A DNA stretch of 64,000 bases. Origin: a virus. A program made the position numbers and the translations under genes. The notes beneath the pieces are model-generated. The model searched no databases. It was not told the origin of the DNA and saw only the letters and a program-made list of their open reading frames with translations. Of the stretch, positions 14,922 through 23,227 are shown piece by piece (position 1 is the stretch's first letter; every line of letters begins with the position of its first letter). Where the stretch lies: the IMG/VR virus record IMGVR_UViG_3300047321_000445, positions 1 to 64,000 of that record. One strand, given 5' to 3'.

Positions 14922-15353
14922 ATGCAGCAGGATCAGCCCCCACGAAGCGGAGACCCCCTCATGCCTGCCAGCGAGGTCGGATCCACAGCGCACGCCCCTG
15001 GGCCAGAAGACGAGGCCATGGCATCGGTCGTGTCGCTTCATACCCGCCGCCGCCTCCTCCCGCCGTCCGAGGTCGTCGGGGACGCGAGGGCGGCGGAGTT
15101 CTGGAAGGGCGTGTTCGCCGAGCACGGCTTGAGCCTTGACGGCTCCGCTCCCGTCGAGGACGTCCTGAAGATCGTCGCCGAGCGCATGGAAGCTATGGTC
15201 ACCGGCCTGCTGTACCTGCGGGAAGGCGGTGGACCACGCGAGCTGGAGGCCGACCAGCAGGCTGGCATCGACTACACCGGAGCCACCGAAGTGGTGGGCT
15301 TGCTGCGCGAGATGGCCGCCGCCCCGAAGACGGTGCGCGGCTCGACCAGATAA
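14922..15353 (+). CDS. Hypothetical protein
   Basis: 143 aa, ATG with GGGAGG seven bases upstream. Acidic, helical C-terminal two thirds (VEDVLKIVAERMEAMVTGLLYLREG, TGATEVVGLLREMAA). It stands alone between the partition promoter region and a strong terminator. No family is recognised. Confidence 0.7.
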   Translation: MQQDQPPRSGDPLMPASEVGSTAHAPGPEDEAMASVVSLHTRRRLLPPSEVVGDARAAEFWKGVFAEHGLSLDGSAPVEDVLKIVAERMEAMVTGLLYLREGGGPRELEADQQAGIDYTGATEVVGLLREMAAAPKTVRGSTR

Positions 15354-15368
15354 CCAGCGACACCAGAC

Positions 15369-15395
15369 GAAGGGGGCCCATCGCGGGCCCCCTTC
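15369..15395 (+). terminator. Intrinsic terminator after the 14922 gene
   Basis: Perfect 11-bp stem GAAGGGGGCCC (15369-15379, 15385-15395) with a 5-nt loop, followed by TTC. Confidence 0.85.
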
Positions 15396-15404
15396 TTCAT
15401 GTTC

Positions 15405-15510
15405 GCGTCATATGCCAGCTACAGTTTTTTCATTCATATGACATAAGACGAGTAGCCACACGATTACAAATTCGTACGCTAGTGCCAAGATAGGAACGCG
15501 CGGGTCCGGC
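15405..15510. other. AT-rich intergenic stretch
   Basis: Well over half A and T in a 70% GC replicon, with TTTTTT and two CATATG palindromes (15409-15414, 15435-15440). It may hold the promoter of the 15600 gene or an unwinding element. Confidence 0.4.
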
Positions 15511-15599
15511 TTCTGCCGTCTCCCGTCTGCTTGGGCGCTCGCCCCCACGTCGCCCGTAAGTACACCGCATGTCCGCACCCGCACTTTGGGGGGATACCC

Positions 15600-16217
15600 A
15601 TGTCTGACGCTTCGGGCGCCGAGAGACGAACGTACGGCCGAGACCTGGCCTACGAGGCGGCCTCCGACCGCCATTGGATGGCCTCCGGATCGACCGCGCC
15701 CGACCTGGCCGACATGGCTCACCGGCGCGCCACCCGGGTCCACCCGGGTCAGCCGCTGAACCTGACGGTCTACGACCTGGCGCTTGACCACGAGCACTCG
15801 TTGGCCGAGTTCGCCCGCGAGCACGGCCACCCCGAGGAGATCCCTTCGGGCCGGACCGCGCTCGCCGCCTACGCGGCCGCCATCTCCATCGACCACCCGG
15901 AGACCGCCGCCGAGTACGAGGCCAGGCAACTCGCCTCCTCCCTCACTGTCGCCCTCACCCTCGGCGACAGCGACGACGCCCTCGGCAGCATCACCTGCCC
16001 GAAGTGTCTGTGTTGGAGCCTGGTGCCCGTGAACGCTCTCGGTCGGTGGTGGGCCAGGTGCTGGGTCCAGTTCTGTTCCCACGACCCGGACCCTGTGCAC
16101 GACCGGGAGGGCACCCAGTCGCCTGTCCCCGGTGGCCGGCCGCGGCTGTGGTCGCTCCAGCGGATCGCGGCCCACCACCTTGCCGAGCTCGGCGAGGGCT
16201 ACGCCCGGTCTGCCTAG
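15600..16217 (+). CDS. Hypothetical protein with a zinc-ribbon-like motif
   Basis: 205 aa; ATG with GGGGGG upstream. Residues about 1-120 are helical and neutral. ITCPKCLCW then C...CSHD at about 135-165 may bind a metal. It recalls Streptomyces plasmid proteins of unknown function. An independent gene with its own AT-rich leader. Confidence 0.6.
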   Translation: MSDASGAERRTYGRDLAYEAASDRHWMASGSTAPDLADMAHRRATRVHPGQPLNLTVYDLALDHEHSLAEFAREHGHPEEIPSGRTALAAYAAAISIDHPETAAEYEARQLASSLTVALTLGDSDDALGSITCPKCLCWSLVPVNALGRWWARCWVQFCSHDPDPVHDREGTQSPVPGGRPRLWSLQRIAAHHLAELGEGYARSA

Positions 16218-16255
16218 CTCGTCCCGTTGTTACGTCGAACGGATCACGTCTCTCC

Positions 16256-16609
16256 ATGTACCCGATCCCCACCCAGCGCCCGGCGACTCCCTGCGAGGGG
16301 CCTGCCGAAGGCGCCGACGAACCGTGCTGCTGTCCCACCCGCTTGTTCATCTCCTCCCCGCCCACTGACCTGGTGACGTGGGCGAAGGCCGCCGCAGCCA
16401 CCCAGCGCACCCCGTACGCATGGAGTGAACGCAGGTTGCGGGACATCGCGCGGCAGGCCCGCCTGACCACGTATCCGGCCCCGCGCGAGCGCGGCCGCAC
16501 GGGGCGCCCGGCCCAGGCGCTCGTCTCGCTCTCGGCAGTCCTGGAGCTGCACCGCGACGTCAACCGAGGCTGGCACCCCACCATCCCGCCGCCGCGCGGG
16601 AAGCGCTGA
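16256..16609 (+). CDS. Hypothetical HTH-like protein
   Basis: 117 aa, ATG start without a strong ribosome site. The second half (WSERRLRDIARQARLTTYPAPRERGRTGRPAQALVSL) resembles a DNA-binding helix region with a basic hinge. A terminator follows 22 bp after the stop. No family name can be given. Confidence 0.5.
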   Translation: MYPIPTQRPATPCEGPAEGADEPCCCPTRLFISSPPTDLVTWAKAAAATQRTPYAWSERRLRDIARQARLTTYPAPRERGRTGRPAQALVSLSAVLELHRDVNRGWHPTIPPPRGKR

Positions 16610-16630
16610 CCTTCACCGAACCGTCCCTCA

Positions 16631-16663
16631 AGCCCCGGCCGCATATCCCCAGCGGCCGGGGCT
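16631..16663 (+). terminator. Hairpin terminator after the 16256 gene
   Basis: AGCCCCGGCCGC (16631-16642) pairs with 16652-16663, loop of nine bases, followed by TCTTG. Confidence 0.8.
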
Positions 16664-16694
16664 TCTTGCTGTCCGGATACCCGCCACTTTGTCA

Positions 16695-16723
16695 TTGCGC
16701 CCGCATTGAAAAAGGGTTATGCT
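16695..16723 (+). promoter_or_regulatory. Shared operon promoter, copy 2
   Basis: TTGCGC, 17-bp spacer CCGCATTGAAAAAGGGT, TATGCT. It drives the 16.8-22.4 kb DNA-processing operon. The best -10 match of the three copies. Confidence 0.75.
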
Positions 16724-16801
16724 CGGCCACGCCGACAAGGCGCCTGACCTGGGAAGACACCGTTCTCCCGGGTCGGGCGCGCCAACCCAAGTGGAGCGTC
16801 A

Positions 16802-17113
16802 ATGAGCATCACGCACGAAGTCCCCGTCCTCGCCCGCCACACGATCCCCCTGGCCCACCTGACCCCCGCTCAGCGCACGATCGCCGATGAGGCCCTCGCC
16901 CGCCTCGGCGTCGCCCACGGCCTCATCGAGGACGAGCCCGCCGAGACCGACGCCGCCACCCGCGCCCTCATCACGTGGACGGCCGCCGCAGCCCTCGGCA
17001 TCACCGTCAGCCCCGGCCACGAACTCGCCCAGTGCCACACCTGCCGCGACGTCCTCGACGGCGCCCACGTCACCGAGACGGCCGGACGCCTCCACTGCAC
17101 CCACTGCGACTAG
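16802..17113 (+). CDS. Small zinc-ribbon protein, first gene of the DNA-processing operon
   Basis: 103 aa, ATG start about 80 bp after the shared promoter. The C terminus has CHTC and CTHC pairs (residues about 78-102), a zinc ribbon. The N-terminal part is helical. Unknown function; it may be a regulator or adaptor of the operon. Confidence 0.7.
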   Translation: MSITHEVPVLARHTIPLAHLTPAQRTIADEALARLGVAHGLIEDEPAETDAATRALITWTAAAALGITVSPGHELAQCHTCRDVLDGAHVTETAGRLHCTHCD

Positions 17114-17125
17114 CAGCCCCCGACT

Positions 17126-17168
17126 CCCCGGACTCCCGGCCACCCCCCCAGGCCGGTCGAGTCCGGGG
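17126..17168 (+). terminator. Hairpin after the 16802 gene
   Basis: CCCCGGACTC (17126-17135) pairs with 17159-17168 around an inner CCGGCC/GGCCGG. It may reduce, not end, transcription into the following operon genes. Confidence 0.6.
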
Positions 17169-17275
17169 CCCCCGGCCGGGCGGGGCCCGGTCGAGCACGC
17201 CCCCAACGCTCCGTGCTCCCGCCCGCCCGGCCACCCCACAACGCCACCACGCCCGATCCGCGAGGAGAGACCGCC

Positions 17276-17851
17276 ATGCCCGACACCCCCGTCAACCGGC
17301 GCAGAGCCCGCATCCTGCGCCTGCTGTGGGACCAGTGGGACCAGGACCGCGCCGCCCACCGCCCCAGCCGGGACATCACCACCAGCACCGTCTGGGAGGC
17401 CTGGTACCACAGCCCCAACGGCCTCGGCCCGTCCCGCGCCACCGCCCGCGACGACCTGGCCCACCTCGCCCGCACCGGCCACCTGGTCGCCAAGACCAAC
17501 CCCAGCGACGGCCACCGCTACTACCGGCTCAACACCGAGTCCGTGGACCGCGCCGGCCTGTGGCTCATGGCCCTGCCCGACGAACACCCCGCGTTCGCCA
17601 CGCTCAACCAGACCTGCGCCTGGCTCGACAACGCCAGCGAGCGCATGTTCCGCGCCGCCTTCCAGCGCGCCTACAACACCGCGGCCTGCGGCTACCCGCT
17701 GCCCGCCCTCGACGCGCACGCCGAACGCCTCTACAACCAGGCCCGCACCGAAGACGACCGGACCGAAGCCGAGGCATTCGACCTCGGAGTGACCGCCGCC
17801 CGCACCGCCCTCGCCCACGGCCAGCCCCAGCACACCGCCGCCGCCGCATGA
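17276..17851 (+). CDS. Winged-helix-like DNA-binding protein
   Basis: 191 aa; ATG with GAGGAG upstream. Residues 10-90 (RRRARILRLLWDQWDQD, SRATARDDLAHLARTGHLVAK, GHRYYRLN) match a winged helix with an explicit wing, as in MarR/PadR-like regulators. The C-terminal half is helical and Ala-rich. Targets are unknown; a role in controlling this operon is inference. Confidence 0.65.
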   Translation: MPDTPVNRRRARILRLLWDQWDQDRAAHRPSRDITTSTVWEAWYHSPNGLGPSRATARDDLAHLARTGHLVAKTNPSDGHRYYRLNTESVDRAGLWLMALPDEHPAFATLNQTCAWLDNASERMFRAAFQRAYNTAACGYPLPALDAHAERLYNQARTEDDRTEAEAFDLGVTAARTALAHGQPQHTAAAA

Positions 17852-17919
17852 CCCGCCCGCGCCGTGCCGCCACCTCGACTGTGGCGGCCCGGCCCGAACC
17901 CCGAGAGGACCCCAGCGAC

Positions 17920-18621
17920 ATGAGCATCCCGGCCACCGAACGCAGCCCGCTCAGCGCCGAACAGCGCGACCGCCTCGCCGCTCTCCTGCCCGCCGACACC
18001 AGCTCCGCCACCGACCAGCTCCTGATGGACTTCGGCCAGGTCATCCACGACCGCCGCACCCACCAGCACCCGAAGTCGGAAGACCTCTTCTGCCACAACC
18101 TCGCGGGCTGGATGGGCGAGCGCGCGGCCTACCTGCTCCGCCGACTCGTGGACCTCGAAGAGGACAACGCCCGGCTGCGTGGCGAGTCCACCGACCTGAC
18201 CCCGATCCCCGTCCACTGGGACCGGCTCGTCATGCACCCCACCGGCGAGGACACCGACACGATCGTCTGCTGCCAGACCGAGTCCGGGCATCCCGTCGCC
18301 CTGTTCCTGAGCGAGGAATACCGCGAAGCCCTCGGCCTCCAGCTCGTCGACCCCGACCCCGACGCCGAGGCCGACGGACCCGAGTTCTTCCAGCCGGGAT
18401 GGACCTACACCCAGACCTCCAACGCATCCAGTTCGTTGCCGCCGCGCGTGACCTGGACGTTCGATGTCCGCTCGGTCGAGGAGGCGCCCGACGGCCAGCT
18501 CACCGCCCTCGGCTTCCTGCGCGGCGACCACTACGGCACCGGTGTGTGGACCCCGCACGGTGAGTACGACCTCGACGGCTGGACCGTGGTTGCCGACGAG
18601 CCGGAAGGCGACCAGGACTGA
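17920..18621 (+). CDS. Hypothetical protein
   Basis: 233 aa from an ATG with GAGAGGA upstream; an ATG 24 codons earlier overlaps the previous stop as ATGA and is an alternative. A helical first half (residues 1-90) is followed by an acidic beta-rich second half with WTFDVRSVEEAPDGQLTALGFL. It resembles Streptomyces phage/plasmid proteins of unknown role. Confidence 0.65.
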   Translation: MSIPATERSPLSAEQRDRLAALLPADTSSATDQLLMDFGQVIHDRRTHQHPKSEDLFCHNLAGWMGERAAYLLRRLVDLEEDNARLRGESTDLTPIPVHWDRLVMHPTGEDTDTIVCCQTESGHPVALFLSEEYREALGLQLVDPDPDAEADGPEFFQPGWTYTQTSNASSSLPPRVTWTFDVRSVEEAPDGQLTALGFLRGDHYGTGVWTPHGEYDLDGWTVVADEPEGDQD

Positions 18622-18806
18622 TGGGCGCGCTCCCCAAGTTGCTCACCCTCGGCCGCGAGCCCGAGCCGCACGAGCGCAGGCACACCGGCCGCATCGCCCT
18701 CGGCAAGGCCCGCGGCCGCGAGGACGCCGAAGAGCTGCTGGCCGCCCTCGGCATCCAGCCCACCGAATGCCGCAAGCCGGCCGAGCCCGCGCAGGAGACA
18801 TCGTGA
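18621..18806 (+). CDS. Small hypothetical protein
   Basis: 61 aa; the A of its ATG is the last base of the previous stop (TGATG). Basic and helical (RRHTGRIALGKARGREDAEELLAALGI). Directly before the RusA gene with a 4-nt overlap. Confidence 0.6.
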   Translation: MGALPKLLTLGREPEPHERRHTGRIALGKARGREDAEELLAALGIQPTECRKPAEPAQETS

Positions 18807-19324
18807 CCGAGCCCGCCTACCCGACCGGCGCCTACGACTGGGACCCGGTCCCGGCCGTCAACCTCGCCGTCTACGCCCGCCCCGCGCCGAAGGGCAGCAA
18901 GGACCCCGTCGGCTTCCGGCGCGGCAAGAAGGGCCAGCAGGTCCCCATCCTCAAAGAGTCCTCCCCGTACCTCGAAGCGTGGTCGGGGGCGGTGACGCTC
19001 GCCGTGCGCAGCGCGATTGCCCGCCGCCGCGCCCGCAAGGCCCTCGGACCCGTGTACGCGCACCTCGTCTTCACGATGCCCAAGCCGAAGTCGGCGCTCA
19101 AGCGCACGCGAACCTTCCCGGACAGCTTCCCGGACATCGACAAGTTGGAGCGCGCCACCTACGACGCGATCACCAAGGCCCTGGCCTGGGAGGACGACGG
19201 CCGCGTCCTGGAGAACCACAACGTCAAGGCGTACCCGCTCGAACACCCCGACGCGCTCGACAAGCCCGGCGCCCTCATCCGCCTCTACACCCTCGCCAAG
19301 CCCGAGGAAGGAGACGACCAGTGA
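18803..19324 (+). CDS. RusA-family Holliday junction resolvase
   Basis: 173 aa, GTG overlapping the previous stop as GTGA. RusA enzymes cut four-way junctions symmetrically as dimers using Asp-bound Mg2+. The C-terminal half shows the family acidic cluster: FPDIDKLERATYDAITKALAWEDDGRV, matching the Asp pair (DID) and the later EDD of Escherichia coli RusA. The length is longer than RusA (about 120 aa) because of an N-terminal extension. It probably resolves recombination or replication intermediates with the Sak4-like ATPase and SSB. Confidence 0.85.
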   Translation: MTEPAYPTGAYDWDPVPAVNLAVYARPAPKGSKDPVGFRRGKKGQQVPILKESSPYLEAWSGAVTLAVRSAIARRRARKALGPVYAHLVFTMPKPKSALKRTRTFPDSFPDIDKLERATYDAITKALAWEDDGRVLENHNVKAYPLEHPDALDKPGALIRLYTLAKPEEGDDQ

Positions 19325-19758
19325 TCCAGCTCCCCGACGACGTCCGCGCGCGCATCGAGACTCTGCTGCGCGACGGCGACGGCGACCAGAGCATCGCCCG
19401 CGAGACCGGGGTGTCCACCCGCCAGGTCCGCAACATCCGCGATGCCCTCCGCATCGCGCGCCTGCCGCGCGGCTCGCTGCCGTCCCCCTCCCTCGAAGCC
19501 CTCTTCTACAGACGGGTCGCACCCACCCCCGACGGCCACATGCTCTGGCCCGACAACCCGTCCCAGCACCGCGCCATCAGGCGAGCCGGCCGCAACTACA
19601 GCGTGAACCAGGTCGCCTTCCGCATCGGCCGAGGCCGCGAGCCCGAAGGCATGGTCCTCACCGGCTGCGACGTCCCCCGCTGCGTCCACCCCAAGCACGT
19701 CGAAGACGAGAACGACCGCGCCCTGTACCGGGCCCTCACCGGAGAAGTCGCCTCATGA
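19321..19758 (+). CDS. HTH protein with degenerate HNH-like C terminus
   Basis: 145 aa, GTG overlapping the previous stop. The N terminus (DDVRARIETLL, DQSIARETGVSTRQVRNIRDAL) is a homeodomain-like HTH. The C terminus, MVLTGCDVPRCVHPKHVEDENDRAL, has the C..C.HP.H pattern of the HNH_3 zinc/catalytic site, found in phage homing-like endonucleases; the first catalytic His is not seen, so activity is doubtful. Between RusA and the methyltransferase genes, it may act on the same DNA. Confidence 0.65.
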   Translation: MIQLPDDVRARIETLLRDGDGDQSIARETGVSTRQVRNIRDALRIARLPRGSLPSPSLEALFYRRVAPTPDGHMLWPDNPSQHRAIRRAGRNYSVNQVAFRIGRGREPEGMVLTGCDVPRCVHPKHVEDENDRALYRALTGEVAS

Positions 19759-21440
19759 GCACGCCGACACTCGCCTACAAGACGGTCTCTCAGGAGGCCG
19801 AGGAGTACCTGCGGCTGCACCTGCGGAAGAAGACGGTCGCCCAGCAGGCCGAGGCCTTCCTGCGCCGGTCCGAGCAGGCACGCATGCGCCCCCGCCCCCG
19901 TACCTCGGGCGGCCTGCGGTGGATGGATTGGTTCTGTGGCGCAGGAGGCTCCTCCCAGGGCATCGACGCCGTGCCCGGCGCGGAAGTCACCCTCGCGGCG
20001 AACCACTGGACGTTGGCGATCGCCACGCACGCCGCGAACTTCCCCCACGCCCAGCACGAGCGCGGCGACATCCGCGACCTGCCCGTGCACAACTGGCCCG
20101 TCGCTGAAGCCTTCTGGGCCAGCCCCGAGTGCAAGAAGTGGACCCTGGCGCGCGGCAAGTCCCTCGACTACGCCTCCACGGACGTCCCGCTGCCCGGCTT
20201 TGAGCCTGAGGTCAAGGAGGAAGAGGAACGCTCCCGCGCCCTGATGTGGGACGTCCCGAAGTACCTGGAGGGCGTCCAGCGGCGCGGCAAGCTCGTCCTC
20301 GTCGGCGTCATCGAGAACGTCGTGGAAGCCCGCGGCGGCCGCGACTGGAACCGGCTGCTGCGCGACATCCACAACCTCGGCTACAAGACCAGGCTGATCG
20401 CCTTCAACTCGATGCACGCCCAGCACACCCGCACCGGCCGCCCGCCGCAGTCGAGGGACCGCCTGTACCTGGCGTACTGGCACGTCTCCCTCGGCCGTGA
20501 CCCCGACTGGGACAAGTGGCTGCGCCCCGAGGCGTACTGCCCGAAGTGCGACAAGATCGTGTCGGCGGTGCAGCGGTTCAAGAACCCGTCGAAGGACATG
20601 GGCCGCTACCGGCAGTCGTACCTGTACCGGTGCCCGTCGACCGCCTGCGGCAACACCATCGTGGAGCCCGACACACTGCCCGCCCTGTCCGTCATAGACC
20701 CGACGATCGAAGCCACGCGGATCGGGGACCGGCCGAAGTCGGAGAAGCGCCCCGAGGGTCTCTCCCCGGCGACGATGGCCCGCGTCCAGGCGGGGATCCG
20801 CGACTACTGGATGCCGCTCCTCGAGGCGGCCGCCGACGGCGACCAGGTGAACAGGGACACCCTGGCGCCGCTGATCGTGCCGTGCGAGGGACGCGAAGGG
20901 AAGAAGGTCACCAGCGGGGCCGTGCCGATTCGGGCGCAGACCACCCGCCGCGAGACCGGCATCGTCCTGCCCCCGTTCGTCATACCGATGCGCGGCGGCG
21001 GCGACAAGGAGAAAGCCCGGCTCGCCGAGACCAACCCGCTGCACACCGTCAGCGCCGGGGGCAACCACCACGGCTACATCCCCCCGCACACGCTCCTCGT
21101 GCCGTACTACGGCACCGGCAAGGCCACGACCGTCAGTCAGCCCGTCGGCGCGCTGACCACCCGCGACCGGTACGCCATCGCCGCGGTGGGCTGCACCATC
21201 GACATCGCCGACGTCCTGTTCCGCATGTTGGAGCCCGAAGAAGTCGGCCTGGCGATGGCCTTCGCCAACGACTTCCTCGTCCTCGGCGCCAAGCGCCAGC
21301 GGGTCACGCAGTACGGCAACGCCGTCACCCCGCCCATCGCCGAGCTGATCGCCAGCGCCCTCATGGAAGCCGTCACCGGCGAGGAGCTGGACCGCTACCC
21401 CGACCTTGACCCCCGGTACGCACTGGAGATGGCGGCATGA
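19755..21440 (+). CDS. DNA cytosine-5 methyltransferase
   Basis: 561 aa, ATG overlapping the previous stop. Motif I WFCGAGGSSQG is at residues about 59-69, the catalytic loop SPECKKW near 122 (Cys nucleophile, with Glu in place of the usual Pro-Cys spacing), IENVVEARG near 184 (motif VI ENV) and QSRDRLYLAYW (motif VIII). The final QYGNAVTPPIAELIASAL is near 518. A Cys-rich insert (YCPKCDK ... CPSTACGN) lies between motif VIII and the target recognition region. It methylates cytosine C5 with SAM, probably protecting plasmid DNA from restriction. No partner nuclease is next to it, so it looks like an orphan anti-restriction enzyme. Confidence 0.9.
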   Translation: MSTPTLAYKTVSQEAEEYLRLHLRKKTVAQQAEAFLRRSEQARMRPRPRTSGGLRWMDWFCGAGGSSQGIDAVPGAEVTLAANHWTLAIATHAANFPHAQHERGDIRDLPVHNWPVAEAFWASPECKKWTLARGKSLDYASTDVPLPGFEPEVKEEEERSRALMWDVPKYLEGVQRRGKLVLVGVIENVVEARGGRDWNRLLRDIHNLGYKTRLIAFNSMHAQHTRTGRPPQSRDRLYLAYWHVSLGRDPDWDKWLRPEAYCPKCDKIVSAVQRFKNPSKDMGRYRQSYLYRCPSTACGNTIVEPDTLPALSVIDPTIEATRIGDRPKSEKRPEGLSPATMARVQAGIRDYWMPLLEAAADGDQVNRDTLAPLIVPCEGREGKKVTSGAVPIRAQTTRRETGIVLPPFVIPMRGGGDKEKARLAETNPLHTVSAGGNHHGYIPPHTLLVPYYGTGKATTVSQPVGALTTRDRYAIAAVGCTIDIADVLFRMLEPEEVGLAMAFANDFLVLGAKRQRVTQYGNAVTPPIAELIASALMEAVTGEELDRYPDLDPRYALEMAA

Positions 21441-21886
21441 GCACTGAATGGCTGCTACGCGCCGCCTGCGGAGGCGGTCACGACGACCCCGAGACGTACT
21501 TCCCGCGCGGCCAGGGCTACCCCCTCGCCTCGCGGGAGCAGGAAGCCAAGCGGGTCTGCGCCCGGTGCCCGGTGCGCGAGGAATGCCTGGCGTACGCGAT
21601 CGACAACGACCTCCGCGAGGGCATATGGGGCGGCCTGACCGACAACGAGCGCCGTCCGCTCGACGGCCGGCTCGTGGTCGCACCCGGCCAGACCCCGACG
21701 CAGGCCGTACTCGCCGTCCGCGACCGGCTGGAGGCGTACACCGCCGACGGCCTCGGCCCCAAGGACATCGGCTACCTGCTGGGTGTCTCCACTCAGGCCG
21801 TCGCCGCCGCCCTGGACCACCTGCACAAGACCGAGAACGACCCCGAGCCCGGCCCCACGGCCGGCATAGGAAAGGCAGCAGCCTGA
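21437..21886 (+). CDS. WhiB-like iron-sulfur regulator
   Basis: 149 aa. Cysteines C11, C41, C44 and C50 (C-X29-CxxC-X5-C) bind a 4Fe-4S cluster, and [12 protein letters not shown] is the family's conserved turn that contacts sigma factor. The C-terminal 70 residues hold an extra HTH-like segment ([17 protein letters not shown]), longer than typical Wbl proteins. Wbl proteins on plasmids and phages bind the primary sigma factor and change host transcription. It overlaps both the methyltransferase and ssb. Confidence 0.92.
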   Translation: MSTEWLLRAACGGGHDDPETYFPRGQGYPLASREQEAKRVCARCPVREECLAYAIDNDLREGIWGGLTDNERRPLDGRLVVAPGQTPTQAVLAVRDRLEAYTADGLGPKDIGYLLGVSTQAVAAALDHLHKTENDPEPGPTAGIGKAAA

Positions 21887-22431
21887 TGGCAGGCGAGACC
21901 GTAATCACCCTCGTTGGCAACCTCGTTGACGACCCCGAACTCCGCTTCACCCCCTCTGGGGCGGCCGTCGCGAAGTTCCGTGTCGCGTCCACCCCGCGCA
22001 CCTTCGACCGCGACACCACGGAGTGGAAGGACGGCGAGAGCCTGTTCCTCACCTGCTCCGTGTGGCGGCAGACCGCCGAGAACGTCGCTGAGTCCCTCCA
22101 GCGGGGCATGCGCGTCATCGTGCAGGGACGGCTCAAGCAGCGGTCGTACGAGGACCGTGAGGGCGTCAAGCGGACCGTGTACGAGCTCGACGTCGATGAG
22201 GTCGGCGCGTCCCTGAAGAGCGCCACCGCGAAGGTCACCAAGGCCACGCGCAACGGCGGCCAGCAGGGCGGCGGCCAGGGCGGCCGCGGCGGCTGGAACA
22301 ACGGCCAGCCTGCGCAGTCCTCCGCGCCCCCGGCCGATGACCCGTGGGCCACCGGCCAGGGAGCCGCGCAGGGCGGCGCCGGATGGGGTGACCAGCAGGC
22401 GGGCGGCTACTCGGACGAGCCTCCGTTCTAG
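21886..22431 (+). CDS. ssb: Single-stranded DNA-binding protein
   Basis: 181 aa, ATG sharing its A with the whiB-like stop (TGATG). The N-terminal OB fold ([46 protein letters not shown]) is typical. A Gly/Gln-rich linker leads to the acidic tip DEPPF, which recruits repair and replication proteins. It protects ssDNA during plasmid replication or recombination and probably works with the Sak4-like ATPase. Confidence 0.95.
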   Translation: MAGETVITLVGNLVDDPELRFTPSGAAVAKFRVASTPRTFDRDTTEWKDGESLFLTCSVWRQTAENVAESLQRGMRVIVQGRLKQRSYEDREGVKRTVYELDVDEVGASLKSATAKVTKATRNGGQQGGGQGGRGGWNNGQPAQSSAPPADDPWATGQGAAQGGAGWGDQQAGGYSDEPPF

Positions 22432-22447
22432 GCCGGATGACGGATAC

Positions 22448-22482
22448 GGCCCAACGTCGGGGACCTCGCCCGGTGTTGGGCC
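22448..22482 (+). terminator. Terminator after ssb
   Basis: GGCCCAAC (22448-22455) pairs with 22475-22482, followed by GTTTTC. Confidence 0.8.
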
Positions 22483-22503
22483 GTTTTCATCACCTCATTG
22501 TCA

Positions 22504-22532
22504 TTGCGCCCGCATTGAAAATCGGTTAGCGT
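22504..22532 (+). promoter_or_regulatory. Shared operon promoter, copy 3
   Basis: TTGCGC, 17-bp spacer CCGCATTGAAAATCGGT, TAGCGT. The sequence TCATTGCGCCCGCATTGAAAA is identical to copy 2 over 21 bases. Confidence 0.75.
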
Positions 22533-22572
22533 GGCGTAGCCAGAAACCGCCCCTGACTAGGGAGAACACCGC

Positions 22573-23154
22573 ATGAGCGACCACACGTACGAGGAACCGG
22601 AGCGGGACGACACCGACCTCCCGGACTGGCTCGCCAAGGCCGAAGCGGCCCGCGACGATGAGGCACTCGTCGAGATCGGCAAGAGGGCTCTCACCAGCAA
22701 GGGCCACGCTGCCGAGGTCAACCGCAAGCTCGCGGCACTCGGTATCGAGCCCATCAGCCCCGCCACCGTCGGCAGGAACGGTGAACTCGTCCCGGCCAAG
22801 CTGACGAACCCCGACTACGAGGCGTACGAAGTCCACGCCACCTGGGACGCCAACGCCCAGCTGGTGCGCCTCCTCGTCGGCGACTGGGAGGACTCGTTCA
22901 CCGGCCTGGAGCCCAGCCAGACCCTGTGGACGCTCGCCGACGTCGCGCACGCCCGCAACGACGGCCCCACCCGCCACCCCGCCAGCATCCGGGTACGGCA
23001 CCCCGACCTGCGCGGGGCCGCCATGAAGGGCGTCAAGCCGGGTCCCGGCAACACCTCCGAGGACACCGCCGCGATCCTGGCCGGCCTCGGCTCGCTCACC
23101 GCGGCGGTCCTGCACCTCGCGGACACCGTCGCCCGCACCAACGCCCAGATCTGA
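22573..23154 (+). CDS. Hypothetical protein, first gene of the 22.6-28.3 kb operon
   Basis: 193 aa, ATG start with GGGAGAA upstream. An acidic N terminus is followed by helices (DWLAKAEAARDDEALVEIGKRAL, GHAAEVNRKLAALGIEP) and a Gly/Pro-rich centre. The last 40 residues are helical (AAILAGLGSLTAAVLHLADTV). No function is recognised. A CTCGACT-loop hairpin follows its stop. Confidence 0.7.
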   Translation: MSDHTYEEPERDDTDLPDWLAKAEAARDDEALVEIGKRALTSKGHAAEVNRKLAALGIEPISPATVGRNGELVPAKLTNPDYEAYEVHATWDANAQLVRLLVGDWEDSFTGLEPSQTLWTLADVAHARNDGPTRHPASIRVRHPDLRGAAMKGVKPGPGNTSEDTAAILAGLGSLTAAVLHLADTVARTNAQI

Positions 23155-23164
23155 CCCGCCCTTC

Positions 23165-23197
23165 GGGGGTCCGGCCGCTCGACTCGGCCGGGCCCCC
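23165..23197 (+). terminator. CTCGACT-loop hairpin outside the main array
   Basis: Arms 23165-23177 and 23185-23197 (13 bp, one G-U) around the loop CTCGACT. It is the same element as the hairpins of the 28-43 kb array and shows the motif is not confined to it. Confidence 0.8.
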
Positions 23198-23227
23198 GCC
23201 CCACGCACATCCCGGAGCAGCCACACC

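Noticed and set aside
19596-22352. A 918-aa open frame on the minus strand opposite the methyltransferase, whiB-like and ssb genes
   Set aside because: High GC makes long antisense frames. The plus strand has complete family motifs and coupled starts.
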